Source: Gemmatimonadaceae bacterium (GTDB lineage: Bacteria; Latescibacterota; UBA2968; UBA8231). Taken from it: a stretch of 13,266 bases of DNA. The notes under the pieces were generated by a model, which saw nothing but the letters and a program-made list of their open reading frames with translations, had not been told where the DNA came from and did no database searches. Every line of letters begins with the position of its first letter. Within the stretch, counting starts at the first letter, position 1. The stretch lies in assembly GCA_002726335.1 (NCBI GenBank), contig PBSR01000092.1, positions 1 to 13,266 of the forward strand, read 5' to 3'. The translations under genes were made by a program, and so were the position numbers. Shown in pieces: positions 1 through 5,881 of the stretch.

Positions 1-766
1 CCGTCGTCATCGCGGCAAACAGAGTATCGCCCCGGGCGAGCAGCTGTGTGATCTCCTCGTATTCGGTTTCCAGCAGAAGCCGGTTGCTCTCACTATCCAC
101 TTCATAGATCCGCGCCCGCGACGCGGCGTCATCGCCAGACTTGCCGGCCACGGCGGTGCCGACATACCAGTGAGATCCGGCGCGCGCCAGACAGCGGACA
201 TGACCGTCGGTTGTGGACTCGAACCAGGTCTCTGTCTCACCCCCTTCCAGGTGCAGCACCCGGGCCGGGGCTCCCGTGGCCACCAGCAGGCCCTTGCCGT
301 CAGCCACCACGTCCCACACGTAGCGGGACTCAGTGCGTGCCACGGTTTCCACCGCGCCGTCACCGCCGACGTGGTAGAGTATGCCATCCGGCGAACTGCC
401 GGCATAGACGCCGCCGTCCCGCGCCGCGGTCAGGGCGTGAAGGCTGACCTCCGGCGAGTCAAAGAGCAGTTGCGGCTCATCTCCCTCCTGCAGACGGTAG
501 AGCTTGCCATCATCTCCGGTGCCGATCCACAAGACCTCGCCAGTGGCGGTGACCTTCCAGATCCGCTGACTCCCGGTCTCGGTGAGGGCCGTCGGCACGG
601 GGGCCAGTGTCAGACGGCCTTCGTCATCGACGGCCACGGCCAGGCTCGTGCCCTCGGCGAAGTCCTCATACCGGCCATGGTGCCGGGTGACGGGCTCCAC
701 AGCCAATGCCGTGCTGAAATCCCAGATCGAAACAAGTGCCGCAAGCGCCAGCAGATCGCCCTTCAT
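1..766 (-). CDS. Secreted beta-propeller protein, C-terminus beyond window
   Basis: The reading frame stays open from ATG at 766-764 to the left edge, giving 255 complete codons; the C-terminus is missing. The start is set by a 4-bp ATGA overlap with the stop of the upstream S55 peptidase gene, which implies translational coupling. Residues 1-22 look like a signal peptide (hydrophobic LLALAALVSIW, cleavage likely after ALA), so the product is probably periplasmic or secreted. From about residue 68 there are repeated blade-like units, each a short beta strand followed by a G-T/S-x-x-D-G-x-L/I-Y type turn: IGTGDDGKLYRL (81-92), YAGSSPDGILYHV (121-133), VATGAPARVLHL (162-173) and YVGTAVAGKS with ARIYEV (201-223). 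This is the pattern of beta-propeller proteins (YncE/WD/regulator-propeller type). No catalytic motif is visible. A binding or scaffold role beside the S55 protein is inference. Confidence 0.8.
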   Translation of the reverse strand, partial: MKGDLLALAALVSIWDFSTALAVEPVTRHHGRYEDFAEGTSLAVAVDDEGRLTLAPVPTALTETGSQRIWKVTATGEVLWIGTGDDGKLYRLQEGDEPQLLFDSPEVSLHALTAARDGGVYAGSSPDGILYHVGGDGAVETVARTESRYVWDVVADGKGLLVATGAPARVLHLEGGETETWFESTTDGHVRCLARAGSHWYVGTAVAGKSGDDAASRARIYEVDSESNRLLLETEYEEITQLLARGDTLFAAMTT

Positions 767-2499
767 CTGTGCGTGCCTTTCGCCGTGATGTTCACGGTGA
801 GAACGTGTTCGCCCTGAAGTACGTAGTCGGTGGCTCGGCGCTGGCGTGCCAGCACCTTCAACGCCAGGGGCTGGACGAACCCGGACGCATGGGTCTCGGT
901 CAGCAGTCGGTGCACCGAGGGGGGTGGCGTCGGCAGCTCACGGCCACCGACGGCAAGCCCGGGAGCTTCGGTGACCAGTTCGACGACGAGCTCGTCATCA
1001 CGGGCAGGTTGTCGCAGACGCTGCAGCAGTTCGTCGCTGTTCCCCGGTGCGGTTTGTGGCCAGCGGCTCTGCTCCCACTCGGCGGCGGCCCGCCCACTGC
1101 CGATCTGCACCCGGACCGTACCGACAGCGTCGGCGGGGATGCCGATGGGAATGACGACGTCGTGAGGCGACGCCTGAAAGGGTGTCAGGTGTACCGTGAC
1201 GTGGGCTACGGATCCCGCCTCGACGGTGGCGCGGTCCAGCCGGGCCCCATCGACTCGCGCCGTATGGATCCTCTCGTCGACGCTCACCTGCGTACGAATC
1301 CGCATGACCTCCAGGTCCTCGAATCCCGATTGGACCAGGGCCCGCAGCGGGCGCCCGACCTCCAGGGCTGCACTGATGGGGGCGTTGAGCCCGGTATAGA
1401 CTCGCTGCCATGACAGAGAGCGGCCGTCATCCAACTCGACCTCGAGGGTGACGGAGACGCTGGCGTCGCCCAGTGCCTTGGCCGCCGATTCCATCGATCT
1501 CATCAATGCCACCTGGGCGAGACTGGTCGTGTAGAACCGGTGTCTGGCCAGATCGAAGGAGAACTGGTTCGTCATCGTCGCCGTCTGCACGTCGACCGCC
1601 ATCGGCAAGGTCCTGGCTCGCTCGTGGGTGACCCCGGCGACGCCGCTGTAGCGATCCTGGCGGGCGGCACCGACAACGGCTGTGGCCGATCCGAGCTTGA
1701 ACGAACTTGACTGGTTCGACAGGATGCCGTGGATGTTGGCGGTGGTGAAGGGCACGTCGATGGCGCCACTACCGACAAGATCGTGGGCAAAGGCGACCAG
1801 CCGGTTGCCGTCGACGTGAGTCACGGTACCGATACCGGTGATGCTCAGGTCGCCGCCGACGAGTTGGATGCCGACGGCACTGCCGGGCATCAGCGGTGCG
1901 ACCGTGTCGCTCTGTTCCGTGCCCCCTGAAGCGGCCAGCGGCTGCAGACCGATGGGACTCAGCAGATCGGTCAGCAGTCGCATTGTCTCCGGCCCCGCAC
2001 CGGACACCCAGAGAGGCGAGCCCAACCGCCGCCAGCCCGGCTCCGTCGTCGGGGCGGCCACGTCAGCGGGTGGCGAATCACCCGAAAGATCGCGGTCCAT
2101 CACTTCGAGCATCTCTTCGATCGGCGTCAGCAGACCCACCGGCTCGTTGGCAAAGGACCACCCGTAGGCAACAGCGCCGATGAGCCGGTCGTCGACGTAC
2201 ACGGGACTGCCGCTCATGCCGAGAACGATGCCGCTTTCTTCCAGGCCCAGTCCCGAGAGACGCACCAGGATCCGGTCCCGACCGGGCAGGGCGCCGTTGC
2301 GTTCCCATCCCAGGATCTGCACCCCGAACGTATCGATGCGTGTGCCTTCCATGACCGTCAGGCCATAGCCGTGCATCCCGGGTTCCAGCTCCGTCCCGCT
2401 GGCATCAACATCGGCGGCGCGCAGCAAACCCCATAGGCACAGGCCGAACAGAGCCCTTCCACGACTTCTGGTTGCTTTTTGTAACTGGTTGTCCTGCAA
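763..2499 (-). CDS. SpoIVB-like (S55 family) serine peptidase domain protein
   Basis: A 578-residue protein starting at TTG (2499-2497), with a GGGAG Shine-Dalgarno about 10 nt upstream; no ATG lies in frame before residue 42, which is already inside the domain. Residues 14-33 resemble a weak signal peptide (ALFGLCLWGLL, then VDA). Residues 41-135 match the serine half of SpoIVB peptidases: FGVQILG, then GMSGSP (94-99, nucleophile Ser96) and RLIGAVAYG. Residues 203-300 match the histidine half: GIGTVTHVD, AFAHDL (His239), SFKLGS and DRYSGVAG. In Bacillus SpoIVB the His half precedes the Ser half, so the order is reversed here. The position aligned with SpoIVB Asp363 appears to be Leu/Ser (81-82). 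Residues 300-578 are a beta-rich tail of unknown role. SpoIVB triggers sigma-K processing in sporulation; nothing here suggests sporulation, so the substrate is unknown. First gene of a pair with the propeller gene. Confidence 0.82.
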   Translation of the reverse strand: MQDNQLQKATRSRGRALFGLCLWGLLRAADVDASGTELEPGMHGYGLTVMEGTRIDTFGVQILGWERNGALPGRDRILVRLSGLGLEESGIVLGMSGSPVYVDDRLIGAVAYGWSFANEPVGLLTPIEEMLEVMDRDLSGDSPPADVAAPTTEPGWRRLGSPLWVSGAGPETMRLLTDLLSPIGLQPLAASGGTEQSDTVAPLMPGSAVGIQLVGGDLSITGIGTVTHVDGNRLVAFAHDLVGSGAIDVPFTTANIHGILSNQSSSFKLGSATAVVGAARQDRYSGVAGVTHERARTLPMAVDVQTATMTNQFSFDLARHRFYTTSLAQVALMRSMESAAKALGDASVSVTLEVELDDGRSLSWQRVYTGLNAPISAALEVGRPLRALVQSGFEDLEVMRIRTQVSVDERIHTARVDGARLDRATVEAGSVAHVTVHLTPFQASPHDVVIPIGIPADAVGTVRVQIGSGRAAAEWEQSRWPQTAPGNSDELLQRLRQPARDDELVVELVTEAPGLAVGGRELPTPPPSVHRLLTETHASGFVQPLALKVLARQRRATDYVLQGEHVLTVNITAKGTHR

Positions 2500-2529
2500 G
2501 CGAGTACAACTCCCTCTGTCAGCCGGCTG

Positions 2530-2558
2530 AATGTACCCGGCGCCCCTGTCAGGGTCAA
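2530..2558 (-). promoter_or_regulatory. Predicted sigma70-type promoter for the S55/propeller pair
   Basis: Reading the minus strand, TTGACC (2558-2553) is followed after 17 nt by TACATT (2535-2530). Transcription would start near 2523, leaving a leader of about 24 nt that contains the GGGAG ribosome-binding site of the TTG-started S55 gene. The -35 matches 5/6 and the -10 matches 4/6 of the consensus. Prediction from sequence only. Confidence 0.5.
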
Positions 2559-2585
2559 ACGGCCACCGCAGTACACCGGCGGATC

Positions 2586-2630
2586 GAGTTTTGCATGTTT
2601 AGCATGAGTTTTGCCAATATATCCCTGGCA
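2586..2630. repeat. AT-rich patch with direct repeats and a dyad, possible operator
   Basis: GAGTTTTGC occurs at 2586-2594 and again at 2606-2614, exactly 20 bp apart (about two helical turns). Between them GCATG is repeated at 2593-2597 and 2602-2606. Immediately after lies an inverted repeat TGCCA-N9-TGGCA (2612-2630). The patch sits just upstream of the predicted plus-strand promoter at 2648 and is clearly more AT-rich than its surroundings. A regulator-binding role is inference; no known operator is recognised. Confidence 0.35.
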
Positions 2631-2647
2631 GGCAGTCGTTCTGCGCC

Positions 2648-2677
2648 TTGACACTTCTTGAGCTAAGATGGTATTCT
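2648..2677 (+). promoter_or_regulatory. Predicted sigma70-type promoter for the ExeA/HD-GYP/ftsY operon
   Basis: A perfect TTGACA (2648-2653) is followed after 18 nt by TATTCT (2672-2677); a second possible -10, TATAAG, lies at 2679-2684. Transcription would start near 2684-2691, leaving a leader of about 90-98 nt before the ATG at 2782. The position argues against using the in-frame ATG at 2668, which lies inside the promoter. Confidence 0.55.
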
Positions 2678-2781
2678 TTATAAGTTTATGCTTCTTGCAC
2701 CAGCCTAGGGCCCGGCTGGATCTACAGTTGGATTCGGTGGTGGCCGCCTTCCACTTCTTCCCGACATGGGTAGCACTTTCC

Positions 2782-3591
2782 ATGTACGAAGCGTACTGGG
2801 GTCTGGAAGAGAAGCCTTTCGAGAACACACCCGATCCCCGATTCCTCTACCGGTCGGAGGATCTGGAAGACCTCTATACGCGGTTGCTCTACACGCTGTC
2901 GAGCCGCCATGGCGCCGCCTTGATCTCCGGCGAGTCGGGTTGTGGCAAAACGATGATGGCCCGGGCCCTGCTGCATGAGCTGGATCCGGACAAGACCGAG
3001 ATCGCCCTGCTCAGCAATCCCTGTCGAACGGCCGAGGAATTCCTGCGTGAACTCCTCTATCAGCTGGGAGAAGAAGGAACCGATCTCGATCGCGCACGAC
3101 TCGTGCACCGGATCCACGAACTGGTCTACGAAGCCTACAGCAATGGCCGGGAGACCGTCGTCGTCCTCGACGAGGCTCAGTTGCTCGAGGATCAGTCGAT
3201 TTTCGAGGAGATCCGTCTGCTGCTGAACCTGCAGCTCGACGACGCCTTCCTGATCACGCTGCTGCTCGTCGGCCAGCCGCAGCTGCCCGAGCGCATCCGC
3301 AAGCACGCGGCCCTGGACCAGAGGATTGCCACGCGCGGGTTTCTCCACCCCTTCGACGCGGAGGCTACGGCTGACTACGTCGGCCACCGTCTGCGTACGG
3401 CCGGGCGGGGCGAAGCGCTGTTCGCGCCCGAAGCGCTGGAGCTGGTGTTCGAGTATTCCAACGGCATTCCACGGAAGATCAACAACATCTGCGATATCGC
3501 CCTGGTCATCGGTTTCAGCCGCAAGCTGGAAGGAATCGATGCGGACTGGATGAATCGCCTGATCCAGGCGGAGCGTGGCAATGGCGCTTAG
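2782..3591 (+). CDS. ExeA/GspA-like AAA+ ATPase
   Basis: A 269-residue protein. The start at 2782 is chosen because the typical opening of ExeA-family ATPases begins there (MYEAYWGLEEKPFENTPDPR, residues 1-20); the in-frame ATG at 2668 would add 38 unrelated residues overlapping the promoter. No strong Shine-Dalgarno is seen. Walker A is GESGCGKT (50-57), Walker B with the DE pair is VVVLDEAQ (126-133), and a sensor-2-like region lies in GIPRKINNICD (228-238). The family includes ExeA/GspA, which uses ATP to help assemble the type II secretion secretin across peptidoglycan, and the related MshM and transposition ATPases. This one has only the ATPase core, without a membrane helix or peptidoglycan-binding tail, so it probably acts at the cytoplasmic face. 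Its stop overlaps the start of the HD-GYP gene by 11 bp. No secretin or pilus gene is in the window, so its partner is unknown. Confidence 0.88.
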   Translation: MYEAYWGLEEKPFENTPDPRFLYRSEDLEDLYTRLLYTLSSRHGAALISGESGCGKTMMARALLHELDPDKTEIALLSNPCRTAEEFLRELLYQLGEEGTDLDRARLVHRIHELVYEAYSNGRETVVVLDEAQLLEDQSIFEEIRLLLNLQLDDAFLITLLLVGQPQLPERIRKHAALDQRIATRGFLHPFDAEATADYVGHRLRTAGRGEALFAPEALELVFEYSNGIPRKINNICDIALVIGFSRKLEGIDADWMNRLIQAERGNGA

Positions 3592-4678
3592 GATGAGCCA
3601 GATGCTGCGCTCCTCGAGGGAGCTGCGCGGCGGTCGTTCACGCAGTTCGGTGCTGACCAGGCCAGCACCGGCAGCGCCCCAACCGGATCCCGATGAACCG
3701 ATGATGGCGGCCGTCGCTGAAGTCCCCGACGCACCCACCCTCGGCGACGATCAGGCTCTCTCCGACACCGCTGACCTGAGCCAGGCCGAAGGTGCCGCCG
3801 TCGCCTACGACGGCCTCGTGGAGGCGGCCAACGAGTTGTTCGAGGCGGCCGCTGACGGCCGCGCGCCGAATGGACCCCTCGTGGTGGCGTCCGTTCGTAG
3901 CGCCGTCAACGAGCTGGGCCAGTCGGAGGCGTTGCTCACCGAGACCGTGCGCCGCCGCCCCGCCGCTGATTCGTTGGCACGTCGCAGCGTCAACGTCGCC
4001 GTCATGGCCATGCGCCTGGGACGGGAGGTTGAGTTCGACGAGCGCCGCACCCTGGCCCTGGGACTGTGCGGACTGACCCACGACCTGGGCATGTTGAAGG
4101 TGCCGGAAGAGGTCCTGGCGTCGCCGCGGCTGACCTCCAGTCAGCTGCAGCTCCTGCAGGGGCATCCGCAGCAATCAGAGAGCATCGTCTGCTCCTTCGG
4201 CAAGGCCTTCGAGTGGGTCGGCAAGGTCGTTGTCCAGGTGCACGAGCGGCGTGACGGTGGTGGCTATCCCAATGCCCTGAAAGGCGACGATATACACGAG
4301 TTCGCCCGCATCATCGGTCTGGTGGACACCTACGAGGCCATGGCTCAGCCGCGAGCGGACCGGCAGGCGCGGGTGGTCTACAACGCTCTCAAGGAAATCA
4401 TCGACCTGCGCAACAGCCTGTTCGAGCGGCGCCTCATCAAGGCCCTGATCAACATCGTCTCCATCTTTCCCCTGGGCAGTCTCGTCAAGCTCAACAACGG
4501 CGAGATCGGTCGTGTCGTCGCCACCAGCCGGCTGCATCCGACGCGGCCCACCATCGACGTTCTCATCGATCCCCGGGGTCGCCGTCTGCCCGAAGCGCGG
4601 CAGATCGACCTGCAGGATGAACCGATGCTCTACATCGTCGATCCCGCCATCGAAGAGGGTGTTCTTGGCCCCGGCTGA
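3581..4678 (+). CDS. HD-GYP domain protein with altered active-site motifs
   Basis: A 365-residue protein starting at ATG 3581, with GGCGGAG ending 7 nt upstream; a GTG at 3575 is too close to that site. It overlaps the end of the ATPase gene by 11 bp, so the two are probably coupled. Residues 1-75 are a low-complexity Pro/Ala/Asp/Arg region, 75-130 are helical, and about 130-345 form an HD-GYP domain. Visible motifs are THDLGM (H167, D168), HP (H195), HERRDGGGYP (H221, D225, GYP-equivalent GGY-P) and the late Asp D249. HD-GYP enzymes hydrolyse cyclic-di-GMP. Two usual residues are changed: the Lys of HDxGK is Met171, and the first His of HHE is Val220. It may be a weak enzyme, one with different metals, or a binding protein. 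No receiver, PAS or membrane segment is present, so it is a cytosolic protein without a visible sensory domain. Next gene ftsY starts 6 bp downstream. Confidence 0.85.
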   Translation: MALRMSQMLRSSRELRGGRSRSSVLTRPAPAAPQPDPDEPMMAAVAEVPDAPTLGDDQALSDTADLSQAEGAAVAYDGLVEAANELFEAAADGRAPNGPLVVASVRSAVNELGQSEALLTETVRRRPAADSLARRSVNVAVMAMRLGREVEFDERRTLALGLCGLTHDLGMLKVPEEVLASPRLTSSQLQLLQGHPQQSESIVCSFGKAFEWVGKVVVQVHERRDGGGYPNALKGDDIHEFARIIGLVDTYEAMAQPRADRQARVVYNALKEIIDLRNSLFERRLIKALINIVSIFPLGSLVKLNNGEIGRVVATSRLHPTRPTIDVLIDPRGRRLPEARQIDLQDEPMLYIVDPAIEEGVLGPG

Positions 4679-4684
4679 TCCGTC

Positions 4685-5599
4685 TTGAGCACCGGTTTTT
4701 TCGATCGCATTCGCTCCGGACTGACGCGCACCCGTACCGCCGTCGTCGATCGAATTACCGAGGCGGTCGGTGGCCGCCGTCTGGACGACGACACCCTCGA
4801 TGAGATCGAAGAGATCCTGATCACTGCCGACGTCGGCGTGGACACGTCGCTGGCCATTGTCGACGGCTTGCGCAACCGCGATCGTGAGACGCCCGATGCC
4901 GACGTCTTCGACATGCTGCAGGCAGAGCTGGAGGCCCTCGTCACCGGCGGTGACGGCTTCGATCCCGGTCTCCTGCCGGCGCGGCCCTATGTGCTGCTCG
5001 TGGTCGGTGTCAACGGCGTCGGCAAGACGACGACGATCGGTAAGCTGGGCCAGCGATATGCCGAGGCCGGGCGCAAGGTGATCATGGCCGCAGGGGATAC
5101 CTTTCGCGCCGGCGCCGTCGCCCAGCTGCAGGTGTGGGCGGAACGATCGGGGGCCGACATCATTCGAGCTCAACAGGGGGCCGATCCAGGGGCTGTCGTG
5201 TTCGACGCGGTGGAGGCCGCCAAGTCGCGGGACGCCGATGTCCTGCTGGTGGACACCGCGGGGCGGCTGCACACGAAGACGAATCTGATGGAGGAACTGA
5301 AGAAGGTGCGGCGTTCTCTGGCCAAAGCCTGCGACGGCGCTCCCCACGACACGCTTCTCGTTCTCGACGCAACGACGGGGCAGAATGCCCTGGCCCAGGC
5401 CAGGACCTTCCACGAGGCGGTGCCTCTCACCGGCCTGGCGTTGACGAAACTGGATTCCACGGCACGGGGAGGAATCGCTTTCGCCCTGTACCGCGAACTG
5501 GGTCTGCCGATCCGGTTGATCGGTGTCGGCGAGGGGATCGACGATCTGCAGTCGTTCGACGGCGGGGAGTTTGTGCGGGCGCTGCTGGAGCGGGAGTAG
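4685..5599 (+). CDS. ftsY: Signal recognition particle receptor FtsY
   Basis: A 304-residue SRP-type GTPase that docks ribosome-SRP complexes at the cytoplasmic membrane for co-translational insertion. Start is TTG 4685; the next in-frame Met is in the GTPase N domain, too late. Residues 1-95 form the N domain, opening with GFFDRIRSGL, a short amphipathic helix that can serve as membrane anchor; the long acidic A domain of E. coli FtsY is absent. The G domain shows GVNGVGKTT (108-116), DTFRAGA (138-144, the insertion-box region typical of the family), DTAGRL (190-195), TKLD (254-257) and GVGEGIDDL (280-288). It is FtsY rather than Ffh because it ends after the G domain at FVRALLERE without an M domain. 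It follows the HD-GYP gene by 6 bp and is probably last in its operon, since the next gene is convergent. Confidence 0.96.
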   Translation: MSTGFFDRIRSGLTRTRTAVVDRITEAVGGRRLDDDTLDEIEEILITADVGVDTSLAIVDGLRNRDRETPDADVFDMLQAELEALVTGGDGFDPGLLPARPYVLLVVGVNGVGKTTTIGKLGQRYAEAGRKVIMAAGDTFRAGAVAQLQVWAERSGADIIRAQQGADPGAVVFDAVEAAKSRDADVLLVDTAGRLHTKTNLMEELKKVRRSLAKACDGAPHDTLLVLDATTGQNALAQARTFHEAVPLTGLALTKLDSTARGGIAFALYRELGLPIRLIGVGEGIDDLQSFDGGEFVRALLERE

Positions 5600-5616
5600 G
5601 GCCGGATTCAGTGTGT

Positions 5617-5801
5617 GCGTGGGCGCCGGGGCGGCCCTGCGCGCCGGCGCCGGTCCTTTCGGTGGCCACATCGTGACGCTTGATCGTTGGCTCTGCGAGC
5701 CCGGCCGAAACAGCCCGGCCGGTCTCGCGGGATCCTGAATCCCTTCTGGAGTTCTAGCTTGGACCGGCTTGAGGCGCTTCGGTCCGCCCCGGCGCCCACG
5801 C
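5617..5801. repeat. 185-bp imperfect palindrome between convergent operons
   Basis: An 18-nt sequence at 5617-5634 has its perfect reverse complement at 5784-5801. The arms extend inward: GCCGGTCC (5649-5656) pairs with GGACCGGC (5761-5768), and part of the stretch between also pairs, giving roughly 33 pairs in 41 positions. The interior holds a strong hairpin (5695-5728) and a small one, GGGAT-CCTGA-ATCCC (5729-5743). The element fills most of the 282-bp gap between ftsY and queG, in which I see no protein-coding gene. It could be a bidirectional terminator region, a structured RNA, or a small mobile palindromic repeat; no flanking target duplication is visible. Confidence 0.6.
5695..5728. 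terminator. Strong hairpin, candidate bidirectional terminator
   Basis: A 13-bp GC-rich stem pairs 5695-5707 with 5716-5728, with one C-T mismatch (5700 against 5723) and an 8-nt loop. It lies between the convergent ends of ftsY (plus) and queG (minus). Neither side is followed by a proper U run, so it is not a textbook intrinsic terminator. A second GC stem, GGCGCCGG/CCGGCGCC at 5622-5629 and 5644-5651 followed by TCCTTTC, lies closer to ftsY. Confidence 0.4.
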
Positions 5802-5881
5802 CCGACACATGTTGGTCCGACGAGGCTGTATTGAGTACTGGTCAGCCGTTGAGCGCGTACCCAGGGACGGGCGCCCGGCGA

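Noticed and set aside
7..405. 132-codon minus-strand open frame at the left edge
   Set aside because: It is out of frame with the propeller gene, which continues open from 766 to the edge with a signal peptide and blade repeats.
2621..2645. Sigma54 promoter around TGGCAGG
   Set aside because: The GC element that should lie 12 bp from the GG is absent.
2668..2781. In-frame N-terminal extension of the ExeA-like ATPase starting at ATG 2668
   Set aside because: It overlaps the predicted -10 region and adds 38 residues unlike the family; the conserved opening MYEAYWGL begins at 2782.
3575..3580. GTG at 3575 as start of the HD-GYP gene
   Set aside because: It lies too close to the GGCGGAG site; ATG 3581 has a normal 7-nt spacing.
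2722..3738. 338-codon open frame antisense to the ExeA-like gene
   Set aside because: Same reason: a shadow of a gene with clear Walker motifs; no family likeness.
4175..5671. 498-codon open frame antisense to the HD-GYP gene and ftsY
   Set aside because: It mirrors two well-supported genes in a GC-rich genome, has biased composition and no recognisable domain.
5617..5801. MITE or IS remnant
   Set aside because: Inverted arms are present but no flanking target duplication and no transposase fragment can be seen.
5608..5808. 66-codon minus-strand open frame over the palindrome
   Set aside because: Arg/Gly-rich, spans the inverted repeat and has no ribosome-binding site; more likely a by-product of the GC-rich palindrome.
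5611..5808. 6S RNA gene
   Set aside because: Only length and rod-like shape agree; I could not recognise conserved 6S sequence features, so it is not called as an RNA gene.
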